Positions 23,064 through 36,539 of a stretch of 64,000 nt of DNA are shown one piece after another (the first letter of the stretch is position 1; each line of letters starts with the position of its first letter). The stretch lies in NCBI GenBank assembly GCA_946811695.1, contig OX328123.1:122601118-122665117 (forward strand), in the 5' to 3' direction. Both the position numbers and the translations under genes were made by a program. Source of the stretch: Gonocerus acuteangulatus (lineage: Eukaryota > Arthropoda > Insecta > Hemiptera > Coreidae). The notes below the pieces were generated by a model that saw only the letters and a program-made list of their open reading frames with translations, searched no databases and had not been told where the DNA came from.

Positions 23064-24322
23064 TTAACAATACTTTTACTTGGTGTCTCGAATGAAACCT
23101 TTTTCAAGGTCATATATACAATTGTTTTCGAGAAATAGAGCAAAACTAAAACTGTCCGGAATTTCTCTACTAAAACACGAATTTAACATTATTTAAATCA
23201 TTTTGGAAAAACTATTTCAGTAGAATAGGAAGCAAAATTTAAAAGGAGGCAATCAGAGAATCTGAAGACCTCGAAGAATTTTGTGCGCGACGAATTGTTA
23301 AATTACTTGGGTAATGATATTAATAACGCAGTTTCCAGATTAATTAAGCCTTTTCAGTAAAATTGTAAGAGGATATTCCTTTGTAAATGAGTTATCGATG
23401 TAAAGTATGACGTCACTCCCCGATGCTATGACGTCCTTTAGTAGTGGTGGAGTCCTTTACTACTACTAGAGTAGCTGGTAGGCCCTGGCATTTGGGGAAA
23501 TTGAAGGTCGTGGAAATGGGGGAGGGGAGAGCTGCCATGTTGGAGTTTTGGAACAGGTGTGACCTTAACTCTCCCCTTCAGCCGGGCTTAAGCCTTCCAA
23601 CAATCTAAACCCTCTGCCCGAATATTCAACAGCCCCATAATATATTTCGCTGGAATAATAAATTTCTTTTCACTCATATTTCCTCGTTTTTTTTTTGTTT
23701 TTTTTTGTTTTTTTACTAGTAAACGGTTATTATGGACTGTTATCAAATTTATAAAACTTGCAACATATGAATGATCCTAACAAAATATGTATTATATATT
23801 ATTAGGTCATATGTATATATTTTATTGGGACTTAAGGACCGATAAGGAGCGTCAAGAAACCCTGACTTGCGGATTTAATATCAAGCGTTTATTTCAAAAT
23901 TAATTTATTGCTTTTGTTCTTATAGCTTTTTATGCATTTATTTCAGTTATGACTTATTCTGTTGGTATAATATTCATTTAGTATAATCTTTTACAAAGAA
24001 ACTCTCCTTTTGTTGAGCTGATCATGGATTACCAAAGGGAGCTGAAAAAACAATGGAAAACACTGTTTATTAAACATTGACCCAACAAATGTCCATTTCC
24101 TGCGATTCGGATTCCTTGGCACCAAAATGTGCAGAATTCAGTGGCTTTCGACACGTTGAGGAGTTAGTCGGCATTTAAAGCTCTAACGACGTGGTTTTAG
24201 AAGGTAATAAAGGTTCAGCTCAGGAACCATTCCCTCATCTATGTTGATAGGAACTTTTTTGTTCAGAAACGAATTTCCTATAACTATCTTTAAGCTTAAA
24301 CACTACTTTTGGGCCACCCTTG

Positions 24323-24324
<2 letters not shown>
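23064..24324. other. No recognisable feature
   Basis: Contains a GC-richer patch (23400-23640) with one perfect TGACGTCA and purine-rich GGGGGAGGGGAG, but no exon or repeat end that I can support. Confidence 0.35.

Positions 24325-24389
<65 letters not shown>
24325..24389. repeat. (TA)n microsatellite
   Basis: About 32 TA units in otherwise unremarkable sequence. Confidence 0.95.
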
Positions 24390-24392
<3 letters not shown>

Positions 24393-25147
24393 AACAATAT
24401 AACTCAGTCGGATGTTGTGTAGTAGTACATAAACAAAACATTCTTATAGTCAAACTAAAATATAGGCTAGGAAAGGGCTTTTAAAAACTCCTTAAACAAA
24501 ATCACGCAGAACAACAACACAAAATGCATCAAACTTCTTCAATACATTAGTAGAGGCCCATTCAATAGTTCAAACAGTCACAGAAAGTAAAACTTCCCTC
24601 TTTAAGACGACTAATGGACCTAAATAAAACACACAACTACTCACTTTAAATGAGCAAAATCAGCTTCCAAAGACAATAATATACAACATACAACAAAATA
24701 TCTAATACACACATGAAACAGATAGTGTCACATAAAACTACAGAAGACTGGAAGAAATGCTTCAAAAATCGACATTGACTAACACATCTTCCTGTGGAAT
24801 CTGCTTAGTTATCTATTTCTTGCTTCTAGTTTAATTTAAAATATTTTTCTAAAATTAAATGATATATTGTACTCCAAATATTTTAATTGACTAGAAACTT
24901 AAAGAAAACATAAATATTATCAACAATTTAAATATTTATATATTTTAGACTATTAAACTGGTTGAAAAAGTTACAGTTTCAAATATTCTAAATTAAACTA
25001 ATTACAACAAATTATTAATTTATAATATTTTTTTAAAATAAACTTTGTAATTAAGATAATGAAGTTGAAGTGTGTATAAAATATATGCAACAGTAAAGTT
25101 TGGATTAAATTTTACAATTATGTACTAAAAAGCTTTTATATATAAAT
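24390..25147. other. No recognisable feature
   Basis: Very AT-rich; no open frame above background and no repeat shared with the rest of the window. Confidence 0.35.
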
Positions 25148-25149
25148 AA

Positions 25150-28100
25150 AAGTCCGACTCGCAGGAACTGCTCATCTTAGCGCGGTTCCATTCATATCCC
25201 TAGTGTTATTTTGTAGACTTAGAATAGAAACAGTTATTACTTTGTTTGGATCATTCCTAATGTAAACAAATATGAAAAAAAAAACAAGATTTTCGGCTAG
25301 GGATGAAACTATCCTAAGCAGAAATTACTCTTTCTGCCGTCCCAAGTTTCGGTCTACGAAGACTCTTCTACGAATATATTTCTAATTTACTTAACTTGCA
25401 GTGCTAACATATCCATTATACTTTTAAATGCAATTAAACAAAATAAAATTGTACATGAAAATGAGAAAGTAGTGTTATTTTTTATTGAACTACGGCCACA
25501 TTCAACCACAAAATATAATTATATTTCTAGTATAGCATTTGGCTGCATGACTTCCTACAGGTAAAGGTAACTGTCAGCTGTCCTACAATGCTTGATGAGA
25601 ACAATGAATCTTGATTTATGAAGTGCAATAAAAGCCTACCTGAACCGGCCTACTACCTCGACCCGGACTGACCCTACACGGAGAATATTTACGTTTTCAG
25701 TTCTGTTACAGGTTCAAAGAACTTGTATTTATTCCCCTGTTTTATTGAGAAATACATCCTCCTCCTAGAAGCAATAACAAAATAACAAGAAATAAAAACA
25801 GACAAAAAGAACCGTATAAATAAACGAAATCAATTATCGTTTATCAAACTTCTAAGTTATATGTACTTATTTCTCCGTTTGACATCGCCTAATCAAAACT
25901 TTCTTCAGAACCTGTTTTCTAGAGCATTTAGTAAGCTTTGGAATGGTAACCATCCGTTTACCAAGATTCTCAACCGTTTTCGAGATATTAAGGAAAGTAT
26001 ACGAAGTTTCCAAAGCTTTTCATCTCTATTAATAAATTATTTTAATTTAACCCTTCCTTAACTCCAAACGTAAGTAAATTTTCAGCATACTAGTTTTGAT
26101 GAAATTAGAACATGCAGAAAATGTTTCAACTGAATCCCATAATTCGAAGTACCAAAATCAAAGACAAAAAAGTCCGATTCGCAGGAACTGTATCATCTTA
26201 GCGCGGTTCCGTTCTTATCCGAAATGCGATTAGTAAAGGAATAGTAGCAGCTATCGGTAGGTTTTGATCTTTCGTTAAAAATATAAAATAATATCTCAAA
26301 AAGAAGGAAGCTAAAAGCGCCACATATGGAAACTGACAGTTTTCTAAGCGGATGGGACTCTCCCGTCATCGCGACGCTCTCTCTAGGAAAACTCTATTAC
26401 CAATACGATTCTTATTTTCTCAGCTTTAATGAAATACTCATTCCACCGTTAAATAAACTTAAAAAACAAAAGTGAGGTAAACAGTGACAAAAACCCGTTT
26501 AAAATAACAAAACTAAAACTTTCGTAATTTTAAGCACTTACTTCTCCGACTGATATTGCCCCATCGAAATTTTCTTCAGAATCTTTTTTGTAGAGAATTT
26601 AGTAAGGTTTTGAATGGTTATATCGTACTTCCCACTGTTTTGAAGATATTAAGGGGGGAAAATGGTGCTAATACCTACCGATAGCTGCTATATTCCTTCA
26701 CTAATTGCACTCGAGATAAGAACGGAACTGCGCTAAGATGATGCAGTTCCTGCGGGTTGGACTTTTTTTCAGACAAATTTATGTATTATGTTTATATTAT
26801 AATATAAATATTATATTTGTAAGGAGAGCAAGTCGCTTTAATTGCGGTCTAAAATATTGTCGCTAGCTAAATCTAAGTATTATATAAGCTCATAAGGAAA
26901 AAATGGTGCTAATGGCTCATTTTCGATGCACCATAAAAGAAATAAAAAAAAAAAAAGAAAAAAAAAAAAAAAAAAAAAAGGACAATATACGAAGATTCCG
27001 AACCATTTCATGTCTGTTAATAAAATATTTTATTCTAATCCCAATAACGCTACACTTATACACAAATCAATTTTTTTAGGTACCTATTTAATACGTATAA
27101 AATAAGGTTATAATGAGCGATCCGCTGTGGCATACACCAAGTACTACCACCGTGTGGAGTGCAACTAGTATAGACCGGTACGTCAGTACCACTGTGGTAT
27201 GTAAAGAGCGGCTGTTCTGATACTGGCAAAAATTAGAAATCCTACATTCCTAAAGTTGTTTGGAGGCTTATCTTTATGACTCTAGAAAGGGACTTACAGA
27301 TGACGAGGGTACACTGGGCACCGCTACCTGGGGACAGGGTAAATGCCCCCCACCCTACGCCTCCTAGCTCATCACCTTCGAATTCCTATGATTTTGTTCA
27401 ATTTAAACAAAAAAATTAATAAATAGATAAAAACTGCTGAAAATAGGGAATACCAAAAACAATTCTAAAGAACGAAATCAACACCAGTACAGTAATCTAG
27501 ATATTCATAGGGCATCATCGAATTCCAAGATGCCGTTGAAACAAAATATTGTTTCTATTTATACGTATCCTGTTTTATTAAATAATACGTTTGACTACTA
27601 TAAGCAATCACAAAAATAACGAGCAGTGAAAAAAACTGTAGGAAACACACAAAAAGATTCGTTCAAATTAACGAAATTACCTATGTTTTAAGCACTAATT
27701 TCTCCAAATATGACCATCCCATCGCAAATGTCTTCAAAACATTTTTTTGTAGAGAATTTAGTAACCTTTCGAAGGGTAATCTTTTGCTTGCCAAGATTCC
27801 GAACCGTTTACGTGATATTAATGAAAATATACGAAGTTCCCAAAACTTTTCATGACTAAAAATGAAATATTTTATTTTAATCCTTACTTTACTCCAAACG
27901 TAACCAAATTTTCAACATATTAGTTTTGATAAAATTCAAACATGCAGAAAATGTTTCACCAGAATCCCATGATTCTAAGTACCAAAATCAAAGACAAAAA
28001 AACAGTTCGAATAAGCGAAATCAATTACATCGCCTAATCAAAACATTCATTAGAACCGTTTTTGTAGAGCACTTAGTAAGCTTTCTAATGGTATTCTTTC

Positions 28101-29159
28101 GTTTACCAAGATTCTCAACCCTTTTCGAGATATTAAGGAAAGTATACAAAGTTCCCAAAACTTTTCATGTCTGTTAATAAAATATTTGATTCTATCCCTT
28201 CCTTAACTCCAAACGTAACAAAAATTTCAACATATTAGTGTTGATGAAACTCGAACATGCAGAAAATGTTTCAACTGTATCCCATAATTCTAAGTACCAA
28301 AATCAAAGACAAAGAACCCTCCCTAGGAAGGACGCTAGGCAGTTGAAAAGCTATATATCTTGGAAATCCATATCTCTAACATTAAATTGTTTTTCTTATT
28401 TTTCTTAACCTGTTTTATTTTCAAATACATTATCCAACAATAAGCAATTAAAAAATAACAAGGAATAAAAAACAGACAAAAAGAACAGTTCGAATAAGCG
28501 AAATCAATTACTTTAAAGTTTTAAGCTCTTATTTCTCCGATTGACATCGCCTAATCAAAACTTTTATTAGAAGCTTTTTTTTAGAGCATTTAATAAGCTT
28601 TCTAATGGTATTCTTCCGTTTACCAAGATTTTCAACCTTTTTCAAGATATTAAGGAAAGTAAACAAAGTTACTAAAACTTTTTGTCTGTTAATAAAATAT
28701 TTTATTCTAACCCTTCCTTAACTCCAAACGTAACCAAAATTTCAACATATTAGTTTTGATGAAAGTAGAACATGCAGAAAATGTTTCAACTGAGTCCCGT
28801 GATCCTAAGTACCCAAACCAAAAACGGTATTCAAAAAATATTTTTCCAATTTTCTCGAAAACGGTTAAAGCTATCGCCTTGAAAATGGTTTCATTCGTTT
28901 TCCTAGCCCAGGAATCATATAAAACGAGTACTTAGAAGCTTATGAACTCAAAAACGTAAGCGTTACGATTTTTTTTGCGCGAATTTCGCCCCAAACGCCA
29001 TATCCCAGTAGGCGGATTTTGCTGGTTAACGAATTTGACCTTTCAAATTGGACGAAGGATTTTTGTACCAAATTTCATCAAAATCGGACCATTCGTCTTC
29101 TATCTAGAGAGCGAACAGACAAATATATATATATATATATATAAATAAATATATACATT

Positions 29160-29239
<80 letters not shown>

Positions 29240-29380
29240 AATTTGAACCACCGTTATTTTCGGTCTCTAGGGGTTCTGAAACGCGAAATTTTCTAGTCGG
29301 CACTTCCGGATTGTTTCATTGTATCAACCCTATAAGCGGGGTTCCTCCCTATGGGGGAGGGAGGAACCGCGCTAAAAGAA
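25150..29380 (-). mobile_element. Family A Helentron-type element, copy 2 (long)
   Basis: Minus orientation. The 5' end is at 29380 (hairpin ...GGGAGGAACCGCGCTA on the plus strand), followed inward by a (TA)n tract (29122-29236) and at least four diverged ~480-bp internal repeats (27400-29000). A 260-bp block shared with copy 1 (27120-27385 versus 5400-5700, containing GTACTGACGTACC-like sequence) comes next, then the 600-bp unit 26168-26766, more internal repeat, and the 3' end AGTCCGACTCGCAGGAACTG at 25151. It is larger than copy 1 because of extra internal repeats. Two tandem or fused copies are an alternative reading. Confidence 0.5.
26168..26766. repeat. Internal ~600-bp unit of family A (second copy)
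   Basis: Ends AGTCCGATTCGCAGGAACTG (left) and CCTGCGGGTTGGACTTTTTT (right), with ~95-bp inverted ends. Its interior matches 5998-6604 in inverted orientation, including the CACATATGGAAACTGACAG block. Confidence 0.7.
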
Positions 29381-29381
29381 C

Positions 29382-30369
29382 AGTTCGAATAAGCGAAATC
29401 AATTACTTAAAAGTTTTAAGCACTTATTTCTCCGATTGACATCGCTTATTCAAAACTTTCTTTAGAACCTTTCTTGTAGACCATTTAGTAAGCTTTCGAA
29501 TGGTAACCTTTCGCTTCACAAGATTTTCAACCGTTTTCGACATATTAAGAAATTATACGAAGTTCCCAAAACTTTTTATTATTTCTGACAACAGAAAATT
29601 GGTCTCATTTTACCTATCCTGTTTTACACACACATACATTTTCCTTACAAATACAACATAAGAAATTACAAAAATAAAAAGCAATAAAAAACCAAGGGAA
29701 AGAGACAAAAATTACAAAAAGAACGACAAAAACCCGTTCATAAGAACAAAACAGACGTATTTGAAGTTTTAAGCACTTATTTCTCCGATTGACATAACCT
29801 AATCAAAAATAGTTTTAGAATAATTTTTGTTGAGAATTTAGTAAGCTTTCAAATAGTTTCAATCCACTTACCACGATTTCCCAACCGTGTTCGAGATATT
29901 AATGAAAGTATACGAAGTTTCCAAAACTTTTCATGTCTGTTCATAAAATATTTTATTCTAACCCTTCCTTAACTCCAAACCTAACATAACTTTCAACATA
30001 TTAGTTTTAATGAAAGTAGAACATGCAGATAATGTTTCAACTGAATCCCGTTATTCTAAGTACCCAAACCAAAAACGGTATTCAAAAACTATTTTTCCAA
30101 TTTTCTCGACAACGGTTAAAGCTAACGCCTTGAAAATGGTTTCATTCGTTTTCCTAGCCCAAGAAGCCTATAAAACGAGTACTTACAGGCTTATGAACTC
30201 AAAAACGTAAGCGTTACGATTTTTTATGCGCGAATTTCGCCCCAAACGCCATCTTCCAGTGGGCGGATTTTGCTGGTTAACGAACTTGACCTTTCAAATT
30301 GGACGACAGATTTTTGTACCAAATTTCATCAAAATCGGACCATTCGTCTTCTACCTAGAGAGCGAACAG

Positions 30370-30466
<97 letters not shown>

Positions 30467-30602
30467 AATTTGAACCCCCGTTATTTTCGGTTTCTAGGGG
30501 TTCTGAAACGCGAAATTTTCTAGTCGGCACTTCCGGATTGTTTCATTGTATCAACCTTATAAGCGGGGTTCCTCCCTATGGGGGAGGGAGGAACCGCGCT
30601 AA
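29382..30602 (-). mobile_element. Family A element, copy 3 (3' truncated)
   Basis: 5' end at 30602 with the same GGTTCCTCCC/GGGAGGAACC hairpin. A (TA)n tract at 30374-30464 follows, then internal repeat down to 29382, where it is cut by the 5' end of copy 2. The segment reading ACCAAATTTCATCAAAATCG next to the TA tract is near-identical to copies 1, 2, 4 and 6. Confidence 0.65.
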
Positions 30603-31732
30603 AATACGTAAAATTAGTCCAAACCCGCCTTCGGTTTTAAATTATTTTGACTAAGAACCTATTTCAATCCTATAACCAAATTTGCTATACAAATTAGTAA
30701 TAAAATGGCCAATTATATATGATTTATTCAAAATTTTTAAAAATGGTTTTTAAAAATATTTAGATTCAAAATTTTATTTTTGATTTTGAAAAAAAAAATT
30801 ATGTTCTCATAACCTATCATGTGTTTGGAAAGGGCATATAAAGAGCTAAACATTGACTCCTTCCCCATGTTTGTAACGTAAGCAGGAGAGGAGTTATGAC
30901 TATTTAAATGTTTTGCCACAGCGACATTTTGACTGCTTTTTGAGAACTATACATGGCCGCATTTTGGAAACCGTTTTAGACAAAAATTTGGTATTTTTAT
31001 TTGTCCCAACCCCTACTTTAGGTGCACCAATTTTCATTAATATCTGAAAGGGTGAGGTAAAAAGGTGTGTTGATTTTACATGGAATGACCCCATACGAAT
31101 TTCTCCATTCGAAATTTAAGCACTCACATAGCAAGTGTAACAAGCGTAGAGTGCGAATACAGCAAATTCATTATTTGATATCTATTTGAACAAAATAATG
31201 CAAACGCCATATGACCGATATGTATCGGTTAAACTTCTCACATGTACGCCTATGTAACCCTCCATAATGGCCTAAATATCACTTTTGTCCAAGATATAAT
31301 CCCAATTCTACAACACAATTCTTAGGGTAGAAACACACATACAGCGTTTTGGAGCGCAGCGTTTTGGAGCGACAGTATCAATTCCAGGCAATCCAATAGG
31401 ACCGTGCACACAAGCAGCGGTTGCGAGAGCAGCGTTTTACTTTGGAACACTCTCGCTGGTTTTTTCGAGCGTTTGGGAGCGGCAATCCCACAGTAATGTT
31501 GGACATTGGAGGTGGAAAAAATAAACCTTTTATTATGGTTATTATTATGGCTTATTAAATTGGCCGCGAACTCTTGTTCACGTTCATGTTTCTCTCGTAT
31601 TTCGTTTTATAAATTATTCTTGCTTCCAGTACACGTTAAGGTTATTATAATAAACAAAAAACTGGCACAAAAGGTTTTTAAAAATTCACATATTTTTTTT
31701 CATATCCAGCAGATAATAATGCTATTTAATTG
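30603..31732. other. No recognised gene; one short tandem motif
   Basis: At 31337-31375 the motif GCGTTTTGGAGCG occurs twice after GGGTAGAAACACAC and recurs in altered form at 31420-31475. This resembles the terminal region of a TIR transposon, but no matching opposite end is visible. Confidence 0.3.
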
Positions 31733-31734
31733 AA

Positions 31735-31930
31735 TTCGCAAAACACCAGGTCTCATTCGCCTCCAATCCTCCCGGATAGTCGCAGTGTGTGGTTGGATGT
31801 TGTAAGGTAAACTCCAGGTCATTCTAGAATCCTTCCCGATAAGGCTGACAACTGGGCACACCTGAGGCGTGGGCAAACTACTTCTTTTAGATCGCATAAT
31901 AAAATTTATTGTAGACTGTAATATTCTGTA
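31735..31930 (+). mobile_element. Retroposon family D, fragment
   Basis: Matches, in opposite orientation, the insertion at 35560-35952. Shared words are CGCCTCCAATCCTCC, CCAGGTCATTCTAGAATCCT, CACACCTGAGGCGTG. It ends in AATAAAATTTATTG-like AT-rich sequence. No tRNA-like promoter is evident; origin unknown. Confidence 0.55.
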
Positions 31931-34834
31931 AATAAAATGTATATAGCTCTTAATTTTTTATTAAACCTACACGAACATCAAACAAGAAACGTGTCCTTTA
32001 ATTTGTTCTCTTTGTTCTCCATTTAATGAGGCTGATATACTGCAATAAGGTATCAGCCACAAATTCCCAAAACCAAACACATGCTGTTGTTGAACTGCTT
32101 AGAGAGCAGGCTGTTATGTAGCAAATAATCTAGAATCCCAAAAGCTAATTCGTGGGAGCCGCCTTTCATTAAAATTCATGGAGAATTAGAGACTCTTTCA
32201 ACGATCCACCGCTGAAAAATTTAAACCAATCACGTTCGACCATCTCTTCGGTTGTAGTATAATACAAACTAGTAATCCACTTTCTTCTTTCCGTTAGGTT
32301 TGAAAGAATAATAAAGCAGCAATCCATATTTTTTTTTTTTTTTTTTACCACTTTATATGAAATTCTGCTCTTCATATATTCTTGCCTCAAAGCCAAGTCC
32401 TTTAAAAATAAAAACTGTTTTCACCATAAGAAGTCGATGAATAAATGTTTTACTCTCAGGAACTGGGTCTTCTTAACGCGTTCCCGTTCATATCCCTAAT
32501 CACATTTGAAAGGCTCAGAACACAAACAAGCAATTATTATTGACATTTCGTGAAAAAAGTCAACACCTACTCAAACAACATCTTGAAAAACAAAGCAATA
32601 TTTTAGAATTAACAAACCACTGGAAACTGAAAGCGGTCGCCTTACACAAATTACACTATCCGTTTTCTCCCTCATACTTATGGAAGCCTCGTTTCTTATT
32701 GCCATTAAATAAAAGAAAACATTGAAATAAGGAAAGTCAAAAGATATATGAGTAACATTAATTTATTTAGTGAGTTTAAGTTTTATACATTCGAATATTA
32801 ATAATATTGAAAATTTTCGGTGTTTTATATAAATAAATGAATGAATGTGAAAATTTTGTTTTCCAGTTTCCGCCTAAAAAGTATCCTTTACGACAAGAAA
32901 CTTATAAAGAAGTTTTGAAATTGAGTTAAAATAAAAAGATATATTTTACTGAACCAGGTCATAAAAAAAGAAGAATAAATGTATCTAAGAGGGTCAAAAA
33001 CAAAAACTATAGGGACACTAACAAGTAATGTTAGTAATAAACTAATACATATGGTGTCCCAAAAAAAACGGCCAAACTTTTGGAATCGATGGAGGACAAA
33101 AAAAAAATGAACGTCTGTTTTGTTCTTTTTGCATACATCTCGTTTTTTCTTCCTTCCCGAGAAAAACGCAAACAGCTGAAAAGCAATTATTAAAAAGGCA
33201 GTCATTCATAAGACCTATATAAAAATCATTTAAAGTAAATGTTATATCCCACACCCAGTTTACCTACCCACCTCCCCCTTCCAAAAATAACAAAAAACTT
33301 TACATTATTAATATTTATTTATTTAATTTAAACAGTGTTCTGCTTCTTGGCAATAACACAGTGAGCAGCATCTTCTGAATTTAGTCTCACTAGGAAATCA
33401 GCTTGTTTGATTGCATATTTTTAAATGTATGTGTAAAGGTAGTGTAATAGGGTTTTAAATGAAAATATCACTTAAAGTTCATAGGAAATTAATGTCTTCA
33501 AGACAACACGCTTTCGGTCATCAAATAAGGTCGTACAATCCTGTGTTCCTGAAGTTTATTAATAAAAACAAATTTAAAATGCTTCAAACATTTAAAATTT
33601 AACACTGGACCCCACACATAATTATAAAATAATAATTTATTCTTTTAATAATTTATAGTAATCAATTTAAATACAGTTCAAAGTTTTGACCCCTTACAGC
33701 AATATAGGCATCACATCGCACATTGACATTCTGAAAAGCATTTGTACATTGCTATGCTGTATCATGTTTCCGGGCCTATCTGATGCAACGGATGAGGTAC
33801 TCCCTGGAACCAATGAGCTCCTTGTAAACCAAATTTTTAACAGTTTAACTGCGGGAGCGGTAATCCCCAAATTTTCATTTCTTGATTTCATTTTTCCTTT
33901 TTTTTTTTTTTTTTGTTAATGTGAAAAAAATAACTTCCCCACTGGAAATTCTGGGTAATTTCCTTCAGAAAAATGTTTTTTTTAGCGTGATGCACATGTG
34001 GTGACGAAACTCCAGCAAAAAATCACAGGGTCTGAGCCCGGAACGATTCCAGAATAGGCTCTCGAGATGAAGCACAGTGATGCCGAGAGGGAAAAAACCT
34101 CCAAAACCTAAGGAGTTCAATCGCGTTTGAAAATTTGTAATACCTAATTAGTTGTAGAACACTGCTCTAATAATGCCTTTCCATTTTTTATTAGTTTTGA
34201 TCACAAAACACCTTTTTCCTGACCGGTTTCTTACTGAGTAAAAATCATACGGTTTTTAATGAAAAGTAAAACAACATTTTACACCACTTATTTTATTCCT
34301 GAAAACTTATTATTACCCAGGACGAGCCATGTGTGTTATGTAATTCTTTAAAAGAATTTCTTTTTTTGCCAGAATGTACCATGAACTTGGTGAACTGTTC
34401 TTGTGAAGATATCTGCAATGAGACTCAATTATCCTTAGTTTATTTGGCGAAGGAAAAAAAGCGGTACTTAGCTATCCCCTGCGTATAGTTTTATCTAAAA
34501 GTACATGTTTTGAAGTTGCTGTCCTACAAATTTCATCGCCGTACTCGGCCGTATGTGTTCACTGCTTAATAAAATGAAGGAGTCAACGTCTTAACCATTA
34601 TTACTTTCTGCAGAGGATTGTTAAACAAGTTTTGTTAGCAAGTAACTAAACATTAACAGTGAGATCCATCTACTATCTCGTATCAAACTGTTAAATTTAT
34701 TCGTTATTCGCTCAAATTTTTAACAAACAAACAAAACAATTTTATTTGGACCAATACGTAGCGTATTATACACAAACATGATTTCTTTTTCAGGTTAAAT
34801 TTAAAGATTTAAAATATTCTGATAAAGCTTGTTT
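31931..34834. other. Mostly uncharacterised; decayed family A end at 32449-32520
   Basis: CTCAGGAACTGGGTCTTCTT followed by AACGCG and CCCGTTCATATCCCTA (32455-32500) is a worn family A 3' end in minus orientation. The remainder holds frames at 32169-32396, 32888-33254 and 33686-33919 without recognised motifs. GGTGTCCCAAAAAAAACGG at 33052 looks like a mariner terminus, but its partner was not found. Confidence 0.4.
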
Positions 34835-34953
34835 TAGCACTTTCCTCCGAAGGAAAGTAGCTATTTAGGTTGCACTCCTGGCGGAATTTTTGAAAAATTT
34901 CTTCGAATCTTATCGATCCTACCCAGTAGACACCGAAAATGACCCGCGTTAAA

Positions 34954-34994
<41 letters not shown>

Positions 34995-36317
34995 TCTGTT
35001 AACACGATAGCGGCCAGAGTTTTTATTTTTTCTTCACGAAACGTGGTATAGAGCGTTACATTAGCTAACGATTGAACGAGTTTGTTAACCATCAGAATCG
35101 ATTCACCGGGAGGGGGGTTTACCCCGGACCCAAAACACTAATTTTACCATGCCAGCCGTAGTTTTTGTTATATTTCAACGAACGTCGGTATTCGTTATGC
35201 TGATCTAAAGAGAGAAATACGTTGTAAAAATAAACTAAATCGGTTCATTAGTAGGGGGGGGGGGTTTACTCCGGACCCACATTACCAATTTGCCACTACC
35301 AGCCGTAATTGTTGTTACATTTCAACGAAACTCGGTATTCGTGGTGGTAATCAACAGAGAAAAATGGGTTGTAAAAATAAACTAAATCGGGTTATTTGGA
35401 GGGGGGGGGGGTTTACTCCGGACCTAAAGTACTAATATACTCATACCGGTCGTAATTTCTGCTGTATTCAAACAAAACGCGGCATACGTTGTGGGTAACT
35501 CTTGAGAAAGAAGTGTTGTAAAAATGAAGTAAATCGGTCTATTGTTTACTTTAAAGTTTTTTTTTTTTTTTTTTTTTAATTTATTTTATTTTAGAATATC
35601 ACAATCTACAATTCAATTGTATTATGTAATTTGATACATGTTACTTGCTCACGCCTCAGGTGTCTCCAGTTGTCAACCGAATGCCTTCCTTGTAGGAAGG
35701 ATTCTAGGATGACCTGGAGTTACCTTACGCCATCCAACCATAGTCTGCGACTGCAAGGAGGATTGGAGGCGAAGGAGAAGTGGGCTGTGATATCATGAGG
35801 AGAGAAAATATCCACAGATATCACTCTCATTTATACATTATAATATCTTTGATCACTCCACGGATAGTTGTTTTTGTTCACTCCACGACACTTCACTGCC
35901 TAAGTAAGTCTCGGGGCCACTTCCTGTTAAGGCGTCTTGGTGGAGAGGAAGGACTTTAAAGTTTAAAGTAATTTTATCAGCCTGCCAGACGTAAGTTCCC
36001 AAAGCCGCCACGAGGAGCGCTATCTCCCACTAGGGGGACTGTATCCTGTTCCTGCGTCAGATCAAAAGACGGAAAATGAAGATTTTGTGTATTTATTAAG
36101 TAGTACAGTATCATGTATTAACATAACTCTGAAAGCAAATTATTTACAAAATTAATAATTGAACAGTTCTAATAAGAAATGTAAATGAACAGAAGTATTC
36201 ACGTTTTTATTTTATTTATATACTAGGTTATTTACAGCAAATTATTCAGTAATGTCTACACTACAAACATTCTGAGGAAAGTGCTTAGTTATACTGCTCC
36301 TGCGTGACGGACTTTTT
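34835..36317 (+). mobile_element. Family B Helentron-type element, copy 2
   Basis: Same 5' hairpin end (AGCACTTTCCTCCGAAGGAAAGT), (TA)n at 34957-34991, ~140-bp tandem units with G-runs (35090-35540), and a 3' end with AGGAAAGTGCTTAG, ACTGCTCCTGCGTGACGGAC and a T run. It is interrupted by retroposon D (35560-35952). Without that insertion its length is close to copy 1. It lies against a LINE fragment that starts at about 36318. Confidence 0.65.
35560..35952 (-). mobile_element. Retroposon family D inserted in family B, with target duplication
   Basis: Minus orientation: the plus-strand T run at 35557-35578 is its poly-A tail. The 12-bp repeat ACTTTAAAGTTT (35548-35559 and 35953-35964) flanks it, and the sequence on either side joins up as in family B copy 1. 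It carries the same ~190-bp core as 31735-31930 plus about 150 bases towards its 5' end. No open frame. Confidence 0.75.
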
Positions 36318-36536
36318 TATTCGCGATGATTTTATCTGTCCCAGCTGATAAAAGTCGGCACTGCTGGAGTCTGGAAGAGTTTGATAATATCTTCGCACTA
36401 GCTTTTCCATGTGAGTGAAAAATGGATGAACTTCCAATTCTCTATGGATCTGGCTGTTCCTTACGAACCAAAGAGCATTGGACACTATTCGGAGTAACCT
36501 GTTTTGAAATGTTTGTAGACGTTTTAAGTGACTCAA
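36318..36536 (-). pseudogene. Jockey-type LINE ORF2, C-terminal fragment
   Basis: On the minus strand, HLKRLQTFQNRLLRIVSNAL (about 36480-36540) and FVRNSQIHRELEVHPFFTHM match the conserved region behind the RT of Jockey-clade elements (LQxxQNxxLRxxxxAPWYVRN). The fragment ends where family B copy 2 begins, and its 5' side at 36536 leaves frame. It encodes no catalytic residues. Confidence 0.7.
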
Positions 36537-36539
36537 ATT

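Noticed and set aside
32888..33254. Membrane-protein-like frame on the minus strand
   Set aside because: Hydrophobicity follows from A/T-rich codons. Two overlapping frames are equally open, and a mariner-like terminus word lies within.
33686..33919. 77-codon frame with protein-like look
   Set aside because: Both strands are open over nearly the same interval, one end is poly-Phe from a T run, and no motif or splice site supports either strand.
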